This document shows, piece by piece, positions 1 through 11,067 of a DNA stretch of 64,000 bases. The translations under genes and the position numbers were made by a program. The stretch is from Calliopum simillimum. Its lineage: Eukaryota > Arthropoda > Insecta > Diptera > Lauxaniidae. The stretch covers positions 41,845,061 through 41,909,060 of the forward strand of contig OX638369.1 in the NCBI GenBank assembly GCA_951812925.1. The letters are read 5' to 3'. The notes beneath the pieces are model-generated. The model was given only the letters and a program-made list of their open reading frames with translations. It did not search any database and was not told where the DNA came from. How positions within the stretch are numbered: position 1 is the stretch's first letter; every line of letters begins with the position of its first letter.

Positions 1-315
1 AAAAAGATTGAAACCTTTTCTAACACATGTAAAAAAATTTAGGTGCCTTTTTTTGCCCTTTTTCTTTGACGCGATTTTTTCTGAAGCACCCATAGGAAAA
101 TTTAACTCATATTGCTTACCAAGTGTCATTATGTGTTGCTCGCCTGAAATGGAAAAATTTTTATATTATTATACAGCTTATACTCCGTGATAACGGAATC
201 TAAAACCCATTTTTATGTAGATTAATTTACCATTGCACATAACTCTATCAAAGTTAAAGTTTTGAAATAAATTTTTAAATTAGATATAAAAATTGTGCAA
301 GTGTGATTTTTTGCC

Positions 316-515
316 TTTCGAATCCGCCATTTTGTTTTTTAAAAATCTAACATCAGATTTGTAATCAGTGACCCCAAAAACCCCCGAGTAAATTTTTTTG
401 TTGGATTTGGTTGAATATTTATGCAATTAGTCCATCATTTTGAATCCGCGATTTTCTTTTTAAAAAATATAAAATCAAATTCGTAATCAGCGACCTCAAA
501 AACTCCCAAGGTAAA
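316..515. repeat. Two diverged copies of a ~78-bp repeat in AT-rich DNA
   Basis: Two copies, 316-393 and 438-515, share the order GAATCCGC, ATTTT, poly-A, then TAATCAG.GACC.CAAAAA and CCC. The whole stretch 1-529 is AT-rich and holds no convincing gene; short open frames there have low-complexity composition. The second copy abuts the broken 3' end of the mariner remnant that follows. Confidence 0.5.
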
Positions 516-529
516 AAATTTCGTTTTGA

Positions 530-925
530 AACTTTAATGATTTCGACTTTTGGCCAGCTTTTAGGGATTTTGAACCAGTGTGCGTTGTCATGTTGAAAAA
601 TTATGACTTGTGTGTGTCTGATCGCATATTCCGTTCGTTTCTCGGCAATGGCTCTATTTAAACGGATCAATTGTGTTCGATAGAGGTCAGCTGTGAGCTT
701 TACAGAGCATTACCTTGGCACCATGGATATTTGCCTTTGGCTGGGAAGGTCCTGGTTGTCCGGGCTTCACATATGAATGTTTGCGTTTCGGGTTGTAATG
801 GATCCATTTTTCATCCCCAGTCACGATCCGATGCAAAAATGACTTTCGGCAGCAGTTTTCTTCATATTAAAGTAATGAAGAAGAACTCCCCGCAAAAACA
901 CTTTTTCAGGCACAAAATTCAACAT
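530..925 (-). pseudogene. Mariner transposase remnant with two internal deletions
   Basis: Read on the minus strand from the ATG at 925-923, the first 29 codons match the N-terminus of mauritiana-type mariner transposases and contain NMKKTAAESH. The sequence then jumps, with a frame change, directly to the first catalytic block FLHRIVTGDEKWIHY near 770-840, so the whole helix-turn-helix region is gone. A second gap removes the block after VMLC, and the frame resumes at DLYRTQLIRLNRA (near 660-700). The second catalytic Asp is present in FQHDNAH near 580-600, after which similarity fades. The third catalytic Asp is absent. The open frames on both strands here are pieces of this one dead gene. 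Family membership is secure; the subfamily is my recollection of family sequences. Confidence 0.85.
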
Positions 926-1096
926 ATTTGAGTGAAAAAAAATATTGTTATTTACGCTTCAAATGAATGACATACTGAAAAAGACGTACAATGACAGTAG
1001 CTTTCCAACGCATGTTCGGAATATAGGAACGATGGAATAATAATCAAGTAACGCCATCTCTAAGCGAACCGCACGAATTAAGTTACAGACCCAATA
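530..1096 (-). mobile_element. Internally deleted mariner element (mauritiana-type)
   Basis: The coding remnant at 530-925 lies on the minus strand. Its 5' leader appears to run up to about 1096, where the sequence read on the minus strand begins TTGGGTCTGTAACTTAATTC, which resembles a mariner end. The 3' end is missing: the element stops shortly after the second catalytic region and runs into the unrelated repeat at 438-515. No matching terminal inverted repeat was found on the low-coordinate side, so the outer limits are uncertain. Confidence 0.65.
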
Positions 1097-2635
1097 CTTT
1101 TAAGGAAAAACATCAATGGTTTCTACGAATACTTGAAGACATATTTCTGTATAAGACCGCATTGTAAAATTTTTGAAACTGAGATGTGAAAAAATTTTCT
1201 TTTTTCCGTCAAAATTTCACTGTGCGGCACCGGCGGTGGTAGACAAGACTGGAATTTTTTTATTTTTATTTCTTTTTTAAGCTAAATATAAATATAGACG
1301 AGGAAAAATTTTTGAAATTTAGTAGAGTTTAGTTAAAAATAACTGCGTGGTTAAGCGTGGAAAAAAACACAATTAAGTACTTTTTCGGCTATCTATGTTT
1401 GTACATGCAATCAGAAAACAGGAAGTATAATTTTAAAGAAATGAATCAAAAGAATTTCTTCATGTTCTAGTGTTAACTTTAACTAAATGATTTATTTGTT
1501 GATGAAATTTAAATAATTATGACAACAATGGACAAAATAAGTATTACATGGGGGGAGGCAACAAGAAAATGTTTTTCATTGGAAAAATAAATATATTTTT
1601 AATTAGGTTACTTTTATATTTAGAAATTTGTTCACTGTTTGTTGTGTTGTTTTCAATGCTAATTTTTCTGCTTTATGTTGTTTTGTCAATAAAATTTTAT
1701 TATTTATGGTTTTTCTTAAAAACAATTGGAAAATTTTTGAAATTTTTTTTGGTTTTTGGTTGGTTCTTTTAATGATTTTTTCATTTTTCGAAAAACAATA
1801 ACATGTCGATCTGTGGGTAATATAAATATAAACGAATATATTGGTAATATAAAATGACTGAATTATAAACAGGTATGCATCATAATATGAGGGAAGCCCC
1901 AAAGCCAAACTGATATACGCAAAAACAACCTCAAGTATTTATAATACAAAACTGTGGAAAGAATAAAGCGCTATTTATATGAGACGAAAACATGTTTTGA
2001 TTAATTGTTTACGAGAGATTGCGCTCAATTACAACTTGTTTATATACGTAAGTGACGTATGCAGAATTTTATTCATAAATTAACCAGAATGAAATATATT
2101 ACATTAGTGGAACGTCATATATTTTTTAATTTGCCTTAAGACACTATAAAAGTAAATGAGATGCAGATATTAATTCTTGTTCGAAGTACGTCATATATTA
2201 GAAAAATTTTTTTTAATTGGTCACATGTTTGTAATGCTAACGGAATCGAGTATTAATAAGTATGCCACGTGTGGGTCATAAGAACGGTGGCCATCTGTAT
2301 TTCTACTAGGGGCCTGCACAAGCCATTTTGAAATATATTGCACTTTTTTACTCACACTTAACACTTAACCCTGAACTGAAGTATTTGATCCAAAAAATTT
2401 AAGATGAAAATCTTCGCAGTACACTGCTTTAATTTTGACAATGAAGTTCATTGAAGCGTTTTATCAGTGTCATCAAAAAAACCGAATTCTTACACATATT
2501 TCGGTGTATTGCATTTTATACAAACAACAACTTCAGTGTAATACGTTTGAGTAGAAAAATTTATTGGAAACTCAAGATTGTAATAGCTTTCATACATTTT
2601 CCCGAGAGAAAGAGGGAGCGTAAACAAAACGAGTA
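1097..2635. other. AT-rich stretch, no gene seen
   Basis: About 1.5 kb with poly-A/T runs and short low-complexity open frames on both strands (for example 1548-1772 and 1603-1908). I see no splice-flanked coding segment, no RNA gene and no clear repeat partner in the window. Confidence 0.5.
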
Positions 2636-3404
2636 AGGGTGTAACCTTTGGCCTGGCCAAACATTAAATACCCTACACCGCAGTATTTGGAAAATTTTGC
2701 TTACATGGGAGGTGCCACGCCTTCTTGTCCGAGTTCACCCAGTATTTTCTCTGAGCTTGCATTTATAGTTCTTAGTGTCTGAGGGAAATTTTGTTGGTAT
2801 AACTCAAAAAACGCTTTCAGTATAGCGTTTTGAAGCTTCTGTTTAAATGGGAGGTGCCACGCCCTCTACTCCGTGTTCGTCTAATTTTAGCTCGGAGAGT
2901 GCATATATTGTTTTTAGTGTCTGAGTAAAATTGAGTTCGATATTCTCAAAAAACGCTTTCAGTATAGCGTTTTGAAGCATTTGCTTATATGGGAGTTGCC
3001 ACGCCCTATTGTCCGAAATCGCCCAATTTTTTTTAAGAGCTTGCGCTTACAATTCGTGGTATTTATGTGTATTTTAATTGCACTGTCGTGAAAAATACTC
3101 CAAAAGTTGCATTTTGAATACATTTTATGTATGGGCGGTAGGCGTGTCTGTGACCGATTTCGCTCATTTTCAAGCTAACTTTGACAACGGAGGCAGTATA
3201 CCAAATTTTATTGAATTATCTTGCTCAGGTTTCCCAAAATAATTATTTCCACGCACACCCTGCCACCCAGCCAGACGGATATGGCTATATCGACTCAGGA
3301 GGTGACGCTGATCAAGAATATATATACTTTTCTATATCTGCCACGCCTCTTTCTCTGGGTTACAAACGGAAGGACAAAATGAATATACCCTGAGTGTAGG
3401 GTAT
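2636..3404 (+). repeat. Dispersed ~0.75-kb repeat, copy A (ends ATACCCTACAC / GTGTAGGGTAT)
   Basis: The copy starts with a lead-in containing GGCCTGGCCAA, then ATACCCTACAC at 2668. It ends with the inverse GTGTAGGGTAT at 3394-3404, giving 11-bp inverted ends. Inside are about three tandem ~140-bp units, each beginning GGGAGGTGCCACGCC and ending with CGCTTTCAGTATAGCGTTTT, followed by a unique core with GACGGATATGGCTATATCGA and GATCAAGAATATATA. Copies B (47515-48457, same strand) and C (59698-60219, opposite strand) share this layout. The core resembles a motif I know from Drosophila intergenic repeats, but I cannot assign a family name. No coding capacity is visible. Confidence 0.8.
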
Positions 3405-3855
3405 AAAGAAGCACAAAGAAGAGAGCGAAAAAATACTTTTGTCTTTAAATGTTTCGGAAATAATCAAGTTTATTTAAGCCTAGATTAGGTACATTTTGGA
3501 TTTAATTTAAGATGATTTCTACTTTTCTAGCCAAACTTTTACTTGTGAGAAATCCAGATTACTTAGATTTAGTTTAATTATGAAAAAATTAATTACATAA
3601 TTGGCGTACACGACATATTTTATTTCATTAAATAAAAACAAATTAATTTTCATATAAGAAAATCATATAGTTTGTATGGAAGCCCCCCTAAGGAGGGGTC
3701 AGAGGGTCAGAGACATAGTGTTTTAAGTGTTTTTTGTATGTAGTTTTTATATGCGGGGTACAACGCCCCATCATGAGATCCACAAATTTTTATAATATTA
3801 GGCGTGATGCCTACTTTGTGGTTTTTTGTACGGAGGGCACAAACCTCCTTGTCTA

Positions 3856-5161
3856 CAGGGTGGCTGATTCGAAGTGTTACCAATTCAAAAGACTATATTT
3901 TTAGTTTCCATGCACAGATTTTATTGATCAAACGCTTTAATTGTTGGGAAATGTTAAAATTTTAAGAATCTACTTGAGATATGGCCACCTTTGGCCTTAA
4001 CTATGGCCCGTAGACGGTCGAAGAACGAGACGCATGCTGCACGAATTTGATTTTGTGGAAGTTTGCGCCATTCTCGTTGAAGGGCCACTTTTAGCGCATC
4101 AACGCTCTGGTATTTTTTAGTCAAGACCTTCCTGTCCAACATACCCCAGATTGAGAAATACAGCAGATTCGCATCAGGCGAATTTGAGAGCCATTGTTGA
4201 GCAGAAATGAAGCTAGGAACGTTTTTTTCTAACCATTCTTGATTCACACGAGCTTTGTATGACGGTGCCGAGTCTTGTTGGAATGTCCATGGCTTGCGAC
4301 CGAAATGTTTGCGTGCCCACGGTAGTAAAGCACCCTCCAACACTGATTCACGATACACCTGGGCGTTTACTTTGACGCCAGCGGCCAAAAAAACGAGTGG
4401 TGAGCGCCCATCAGCAGTCACTGCAGCCCAAACCATCACATGCGGTGGTGCCTGCGTCCTGGTGGCCAAATGAACATTCAAATTTTCGTAGGACCTCTCT
4501 GTCAAGTAAACCCAATCATTTTGTTTGTTTACATATTGATGGATACAGTAATTTTTCTCATCAGAGAAGACAATTTGTGACAGATTTCCGGCGGCGTGCA
4601 AGCGCAACAACTCCTTGGCTCTATCGAGCCTAACTTTTTTTTGAGCAGGAGTGAGATCATGCACCTTTTGGAACTTGAGGGCCTTTAGTCCGAGCTTGTT
4701 TGACAATATGTGTTGCATTCGTTCACGCGATATTTTCAGCTCGGCAGTCATTTGTCTGCCACTGCGTCTCGGATTTCGCTCAATACTGGCCTTCACCTTT
4801 CGAACCATTTCTGGTGATGTTGCAGTTATTTTCCGACCACCACCATGTCGTTTGGCAACGCTGCCGGTACCATTGTAACGTGTTATGGTCCGATACACAA
4901 ACATTTTATTCACTTTTAAATGTTTCAGCTCACGAACAATTGCTGGTTGCGATTTTCCAGCCAAATAAAGAGCAATCACACTATTACGTTTGAATTCCAT
5001 TTCGAAAATTTTTTATTTTCAATAAATTGACGCGCAAATGCTTTTGGTTACTTGTTGACAATAGAATGAACTAACATCATGCCAATTTTTAGACAGCTGT
5101 CATGTTCCATCTGTCAGATAAGTCTATCTGAAGTTGGTAACAGTTCGAATCAGCCACCCTG
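3856..5161 (-). mobile_element. Tc1/mariner-superfamily transposon, 1306 bp, complete ends
   Basis: Inverted ends of 28 bp, at 3856-3883 and 5134-5161, match at 27 of 28 positions; both begin CAGGGTGGCTGATTCGAA. A TA dinucleotide sits immediately outside each end (3854-3855 and 5162-5163), the expected target duplication for this superfamily. A single transposase frame fills most of the interior. The near-perfect ends and open frame mean a relatively young copy. It is inserted into an older repeat whose empty counterpart is at about 35.55 kb. Confidence 0.95.
3954..5000 (-). CDS. Tc1/mariner-superfamily (DD37D-type) transposase with altered third catalytic residue
   Basis: An uninterrupted 348-aa frame fills the transposon and would cut and paste it through its inverted ends in the nucleus. 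Residues 1-110 form the paired-like DNA-binding region: two helix-turn-helix units and a basic GRK stretch near residues 55-57. The catalytic core shows Asp in FSDEKN (about residue 145) and Asp in FQQDSAPSYKA. The third acidic residue should lie in a context like SPDANPLDFSIW. Here the sequence reads SPDANLLYFSIW, so the position 37 residues after the second Asp is Tyr (codon TAT, one change from GAT), and the preceding Pro is Leu. The reading frame is intact, but the enzyme is predicted to be inactive. Spacing argues for the DD37D (maT-like) group rather than DD34E; the exact group needs a tree. Start chosen at the first Met, 161 bp inside the right end. Confidence 0.93.
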   Translation of the reverse strand: MEFKRNSVIALYLAGKSQPAIVRELKHLKVNKMFVYRTITRYNGTGSVAKRHGGGRKITATSPEMVRKVKASIERNPRRSGRQMTAELKISRERMQHILSNKLGLKALKFQKVHDLTPAQKKVRLDRAKELLRLHAAGNLSQIVFSDEKNYCIHQYVNKQNDWVYLTERSYENLNVHLATRTQAPPHVMVWAAVTADGRSPLVFLAAGVKVNAQVYRESVLEGALLPWARKHFGRKPWTFQQDSAPSYKARVNQEWLEKNVPSFISAQQWLSNSPDANLLYFSIWGMLDRKVLTKKYQSVDALKVALQREWRKLPQNQIRAACVSFFDRLRAIVKAKGGHISSRFLKF

Positions 5162-5290
5162 TAATTCACTTAATTTTTCTTAGAAATCCATAGGAGCGCC
5201 AAAAAACATATGGTGTGAATATGGTTTCAATACGTATGGAAGGCTCCCTAATGAGGGGTCGGAGGGGTTAGTTCCCAAGGGAAAAAGTTT

Positions 5291-8281
5291 TTTTTTGAAA
5301 ACTAATGGGTGTTGGTCATACATGTAAACCCTCTGCAGTACTTTCTAAATGGGGAAATATTGATTTAATTAACAATGGGAGCAGGGTTTGACCTGGACCC
5401 CTGTGGTACGAAAACCTAGGGTGACCTGAAAAAACTGGCTTCATATTCGATTTCAGCGACCACGGGTTTTTTTGCTGTTGTACAGTGTACGGAATTCTAC
5501 GGAAAAGTATGGTCAGTGTAGTCAAAGTAGCGTTATAGAGAAAGAAAGAACAGATTTTTAAAGATACGTGTTCTTAAAGTAATAATTGCGCGCCCACAGG
5601 CAAAATCCGTCAAATTTCTTAAGCTGTTTGACATAGGTGGATAAAATTTGATACACAGGTAAAGCGAAAGCGCCCCGTGAAATGCTAGATGTTTGCTTGA
5701 CAAACACTCCTTATGCAATACTGAACATTTAGACTAGAATATACATTGTGCTGTACATGAAAATTTTTGATGCCCTACAAAAACTTTATTCTTTATTGAA
5801 AATTACACAACTTACACTTAAATAACTATAGCTCTTTCATTTTAAGGGCATGACAAATTAAATGTCATGCCATGCCTATAATTTTAAAACATTTACTGCA
5901 TTTCACTCTAGAGTCTAGACTTTATTTTATTTAATTAAACAACGACTGTAAATCTTCAAAAGAAAATAAACAGATGCTGTCGTAAGAGCAAAAATAATAG
6001 TGAGAGTTGCAATGACTTGCAAAGATATTCTGTATACATATTTAATCACACTATATTTGCGATAAAAATATTAAAAAATCAAGGTCCAAATTTTACCATA
6101 AACATAAAATTGTTTTCTTTTTTTCAAGTATTAATAGCCTTACAAAACAATAATAAACATAATTAGGTTTATTTTCCTGGACAAAAATGCACTCGACAAA
6201 AGCAATTAAGTAATTGAACGACAATAAAGTTCAAGATAACTTTGGTATGTGTCTAGAAGCTTTGGACAAAAAAATAAACATTAGCAACAAAAATACACAT
6301 AATCAAAAACAAATTTACAAGCTAAAATAATGTATTAACTTGGTTAATACCATATTGTAGACGCTAACAGTTGACTGTGCTCTCTATGCACAGAAAGTTA
6401 TAAAAAGTAAAAAGTATCGATAAAGCAAATTTATCATTGTCACAGCTGTGTGTACAGTATAATATAACAAAACTAAGACAAATAATAGAAACAAAACAGA
6501 AACAACAGAAAACAGACAGAACAGCAGAAAATGAGGAAAAATAATTTTTCAAAGAAATTAAACCCCATTTTAATGACACAAATAAGACACATGAAAATAG
6601 ATTTATGTCAGGGCATTTTAAAGTCAAAGTTAAATGATCGATTGTTTAAATACAAATAAGTATGAATACATTATAAAAACAATAATTATTTATTAATTAA
6701 TAGCACAGCAACAATTTAATGACGACTAATGAATTATTATCAATAGAGGGGATTGATATGCTTAGACGTCAATGAATGTAAAACGTTTTTGATATTGTTA
6801 CAATTAAGAGGCGTGTTTTTTACGCCTGATAAATAAATATAATACATGGAGTCCTAATTGATAAGAAAATTTAAGGCATATAATCTTTTGAATGAAATTG
6901 TTGGCATTATGCGTATTAACGTGAATAACGTGTGTGCAGCGTATCAAGCGTAAAATGTAATTTAACACTTTGTAACTTGAACAAAAAAATTTAAAAAATT
7001 TGAAGCATACATTTAGGCTTTGCCATGAAAGCGTGAAAATATTCTGTTTTTGCGAGCAATAGATAAACAAGCAATTAAACTTAGGGTAAATGCACAATCT
7101 GGATACCATTAGTAAATTTAAAACATTTAAATACCCTAAAGCTAATTAAGAGTACCAATTTGCGAGGAAGCCTTGGAGAAGTTTAAACAATGTTCAGTTA
7201 ATACCCTATTCCCACCTGCCTGGATAACCAGATGAAATCTGATTAAACACTAACCAGGATTTTTTTCCATATAAAAAGCTTTTCGGTTTGTATGAGATAT
7301 ATTAGCTACATAGTTTTAAAAGAATTATATAGCTTAACCCAAAAAATTCCAGAAAGATTATAAATCAAAGATAAAATCAAAAATGTATCAGTCCAATTGC
7401 TTTAAAAAAAGTTTAAAAATCTATTTATCCAATTTGACATGTTTATGCGGAAAGTTTGTTTAAGAGTATAAAATTGATGACATTAGGTTGAAAAAATGAT
7501 ATCAGTCAAGTGACCAACTCCTGAATTGCTGCACATTTGTGTTTTACAGCATTTTGAATTGTTGCTTGCAAAACATCTGGCTCCAATTGGTTAGTTTCTT
7601 GTCGACTAATTCTCTTTCCGTCTACAACACAAATGTGATTTTAAGCCATTTGCAAAATTTATGACACATTTACACCATGATATTACTTTTGCCTTACCTT
7701 CTATTTATATAACATTCAATTGAATCATGTCAAAGAAACTATTATTGTTGAAATTTTCATAGTGTGAACATGGGCGATGCCTAAAAACTATATGATGCAG
7801 ATAGATGAGATTTGGTCAACAGGTAAAGGTGCAGCAACCGCACCGGAAAATGCTAGAATACCATAAAAACCAATTTTTAGGCATTAGTTGGTTGCAAAAA
7901 TTTGAAATACAATCTATATATGGGGCAATCCATTGCAACTCACGGGACATTTTGCTATAGAATTTGACAAGACTTTAGCTATACCAAAGCTACGTACTTA
8001 GAACTATACAAGAAAATTTTAAAAAGTTAATGTTTTCTGTCTTAAATTGTTGTTTAAATAAGTGTGACTCACCGGACATCAAACGAAAAGTACTTCTACA
8101 TTTATATACTTTTACCCTTTTGATACGATTTTTTTTTTTTAAGATACAAATTATTTTTTGATGTGAATTGGTTGATTATGTCTCAAATTATGTACCATAG
8201 GGTGGGTTTAGGAAAAGGAACACTATGGCAGCAAAATGTCTTGAGACACAGATGTCCTATCAGTAACTGTACGTGGAACAT
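5291..8281. other. AT-rich stretch, no gene; one short duplicated segment
   Basis: No splice-bounded or conserved coding segment is visible in about 3 kb. Open frames such as 6364-6627 and 6804-7109 (minus) are low-complexity Phe/Cys/Ile-rich translations. Segments at 5638-5688 and 7805-7855 resemble each other (GATAAAATTTGATACACAGG versus GATGAGATTTGGTCAACAGG, both ending AAATGCTAG). They are probably remnants of the same dispersed repeat. A phrase like CTCACGGGACAT recurs at 7938, 8070, 8540 and 8680. Confidence 0.45.
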
Positions 8282-8416
8282 ATATCGTCCCCTTTCAATG
8301 AAAACCTCGTAACTACAAACTTTTTTTAATTTTTATTTTTTATCGGAAAATTGTCAGAGACCTTCGAAGATTTAAAAAATTGCAGTTACGTAGCTAAGGC
8401 TGAAAGGGGACGATAT
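8282..8416. mobile_element. Small inverted-repeat element (MITE-like), ~135 bp
   Basis: The ends are the perfect inverted pair ATATCGTCCCCTTTCA at the left and TGAAAGGGGACGATAT at the right. Weaker complementarity continues inward (CTCGTAACTAC against GCAGTTACGTAG). The interior is AT-rich and non-coding. Confidence 0.7.
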
Positions 8417-10449
8417 GTCATTTCATTGAAACCAAAACATGCGTAAATTATCACATTGGTTGTTAAAAACTGATGGGATGAAAATATGTAGCTATAGATA
8501 TGAATAACAGTGTTAGTTAAATGAGTACACTCTATGGGACACATATGTCCCGTCAGAGTTGAATGGTAAGGTAGAATTTAAGCCAAAGTACTGCTGTTTT
8601 ATGAATATTTTTCATGCTGCATTTAAAGAAACAAAAGCTAGCTATTATGATGAAGAAAATACAACATTTTGCATTTGTGACTTACGGGACAGAGCATTAT
8701 GAATTGCGGCACGAGATTGAAATCAGTGAAATTGTGTTGTGTATAATCGAGTTTTTGATAATTAAAACATTAAGCAATAACTGCTTAAGACTATCTTTAG
8801 CGACAAAGCAAAGCCGCATGAGTCCTATGGTCATAAATCAAATTTGCTCCAATTTACTTTTTGATCAAAAATCGGCCCAAGCAGCTACTCTGTATTGTCA
8901 TTGGCAGTAGGAGAAGATATCGCAAAGATAATTTTTGACGTAGAAAACGATGTCTCATCAAAAACAAAAATTTTATGGTTGATTACACCGTGCAAAATTT
9001 TTGAGGTCATCGAATCCAAACAGCTTTTTGTGTGCTGTTCTTGAAAGTACTTGATGTTACCAGCAAAACCTTATCTGGCTCCAGGTCGGATTTTACAGTA
9101 CTGTATATATTTTGGTTCAAACTTGCTTGTTCAAAGTTGCCATAGCTATATCTGGTAAACCGTTTGAGATTTTGTTTTTCTATCTTAAACAAAGTTTCAG
9201 CTATAGGTTCAGGGAAAGAAAGTGTTCAATAAACTGACCCGAAAAAATTTGGTCTTGGGGCCTAAATATCAGAAAAATGCTAAAAAATTATATCATTTTT
9301 GTTCATAGCTACCAAAACGTTCCGTACTTTGCCAAACAATTAAAACAAAATGTCAGAGCATACCAATGCTAGCTCAAAAAAAAAAAAAAAAAAAAAACAT
9401 CGTCTGTTTCGAAAACTCAATTTTTTTTTAAGGCACAGTTCAAAGTCCTAGATTAAGCAAGAAATTTTTTGTTTTTAAAATTAAACTAAACATTTAATGC
9501 TATAAATATAACCTGTTGTTACCCAAAATTAAATAGCAACAACCATTCTACAAGGTATTTAAAGTAAACAAATTTGTCAAAACAAATCATTGAACTTCGA
9601 TTAAATGTCCACACAGAGTAGTCAATGATTGAAATTGCAATGTAATGAAACGTGACCTTTTCTTTTTTTAGCAGCAGCAGCAAGTGAACATTGTTTTCGT
9701 TGAAACTGCTGTTAAAAACAACCAAAAGAATAACGTGACCTTTATTGGGAACAACAACATTGTCATCGTCGTGCGACCGACCAAGTAAGTTGCTACTTCA
9801 GCAGATATGTAGATAAAAACAAAAGTTTTCCAACATCGTGTAATTTTAAGCCGAAAGTACGCAAAGAAGTCATTGCATTGTAAATTGAGACACAATGTGC
9901 TTAATTAGCAACAGACAAAAAAAAAACAAAAATAAATAAATAATTAAAATGAACAGTTTAAACGAAGGCTTTTCTTTCCATTGTTACAATTCAAATTAAA
10001 AAAATAGGTCTACAAAAGGTGTAAATTTAACAAGACACTGCTAAGCGTATGGAATAACACATTTCAAAATAAAAACAATACACATAAAAAACAGTGCTTA
10101 AGAAATAGTTGTTACATTTGCATGAATTGCAAATGTCACACTTACACTTTAGCGCTTAAGTAGCAAAAGCAAAATGTCATAAACAAGCCATTGAGAATAA
10201 ATTAAAAACTAAGCGAAAGACAAAGCCTTTTGTCAAGTGATTTCGCATTAATTCATAGTACGTCGTTGTCTATTGAAAATATAAAGAGCACTCTAACTTG
10301 AAATGTTCAAAAAAAGGCGCTTCAAGAGAGTTAAATGTAACAGGTTGAGCGACTTAGAATAAGTTTTAACCTGGGGAAAGAATGAATTGTTGCTTCCACC
10401 CCCAAAACCAAAATCATATTTCGTTAAGTTTAAGTTTCTTCACACTCAC
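8417..10449. other. No gene seen; probably intron of the minus-strand gene
   Basis: AT-rich sequence with a poly-A run near 9380-9400. It lies downstream (minus strand) of the donor at 10449, so it is expected to be intronic for that gene. Open frames at 8614-8910 (plus) and 9519-9895 (minus) show no recognisable domain or splice context. Confidence 0.45.
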
Positions 10450-10693
10450 CTTTGAATCCAAAACCTGTCAATGAATTATTACTGCTCACAATTCCATTCA
10501 GCATAGTTGGTGGTACTACAAAATTTGCTGCTGCGTTTGCTGTGACTGTAACTGTTGCTGCTGCTGTGTTTAAAACATTTTCAACGTTTGGTGTTATATT
10601 GCAGAAATCTGGATCATCAGCATCGAAAAGTATGTTATCCTCCCATTCGGAAACAATGCTATTATTGCCACCAGTAACTGGACGATTCTTCAT
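10450..10693 (-). CDS. Start-containing coding exon of an unidentified gene
   Basis: On the minus strand a pyrimidine-rich tract ending TTTTTTTAG lies immediately before ATG (10693-10691). The frame stays open for 81 codons plus one base and ends at a near-ideal donor, AAAG followed by GTGAGTGTG (intron from 10449). The exon thus encodes about residues 1-81, and a 5' non-coding exon must lie at higher coordinates. The peptide begins MKNRPVTGGNN. It then has an acidic aromatic stretch, SEWEDNILFDADDPDFCN, then an Ala/Thr/Val/Asn-rich low-complexity run, and ends GFGFK. There is no signal peptide or membrane segment. The acidic head with a low-complexity tail suits a nuclear regulator, but that is only a guess and I do not recognise the protein. 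The exon is richer in GC than its surroundings. The following exon was not found and probably lies beyond the left edge. Confidence 0.7.
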
Positions 10694-11067
10694 CTAAAAA
10701 AATAAAGAAAAAAAAGAAATTAAAATAATTAACTGCTTTATAGAAAAAAGACTGCGTTTAAAAAAATTGTCACCTACAAATTATCCAATAAGTTTTTTTT
10801 AAAATTACTCAAAATGAAAAATTTTTTAAATAATGTTCGATCAAACGAATTCGCAGTACGACAAACTTTCGTGAAAAATGTTCAGTAGAGATTCCAAAAA
10901 ATTACTTGGGAACTACTTTTTTAGCTACTAAACAAGCTGGGTCAGATGATATTGTTGGTTTGTGCTTACTGTTCAATGTGTTTCAGTAAAAAACACCAAC
11001 AAAATTACAAGAACAATGCAAAATGTATAAAGGAAAACAAAAATTTTTTTATTAGAGGGCTGGTTTT
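10694..11067. other. Presumed intron upstream of the minus-strand exon
   Basis: Contains the polypyrimidine tract and acceptor of the exon ending at 10693 (minus strand), then AT-rich DNA with no other signal. Confidence 0.4.

Larger units (their letters stand above)
3665..5290. repeat. Host repeat split by the Tc1-like insertion
   Basis: The left half (to 3853) contains GGAGGGCACAAACCTCCTTG. The right half resumes after the transposon at 5164 with TTCACTTAATTTTTCTTAGA and GAGCGCCAAAAAACAT. A second, uninterrupted copy at 35528-35632 joins equivalents of both halves directly. Blocks of the type AGGAGGGGTC and ATGAGGGGTC flank both sides (3680-3700 and 5255-5270). Confidence 0.65.

Noticed and set aside
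671..931. 86-codon open frame on the plus strand
   Set aside because: It is antisense to the mariner transposase remnant, whose minus-strand reading matches the family motifs.
4255..4993. Four plus-strand open frames
   Set aside because: All lie opposite the 348-aa transposase on the minus strand.
6364..7109. Two minus-strand frames of 87 and 101 codons
   Set aside because: Phe/Cys/Ile-rich translations of AT-rich DNA without splice or domain support.
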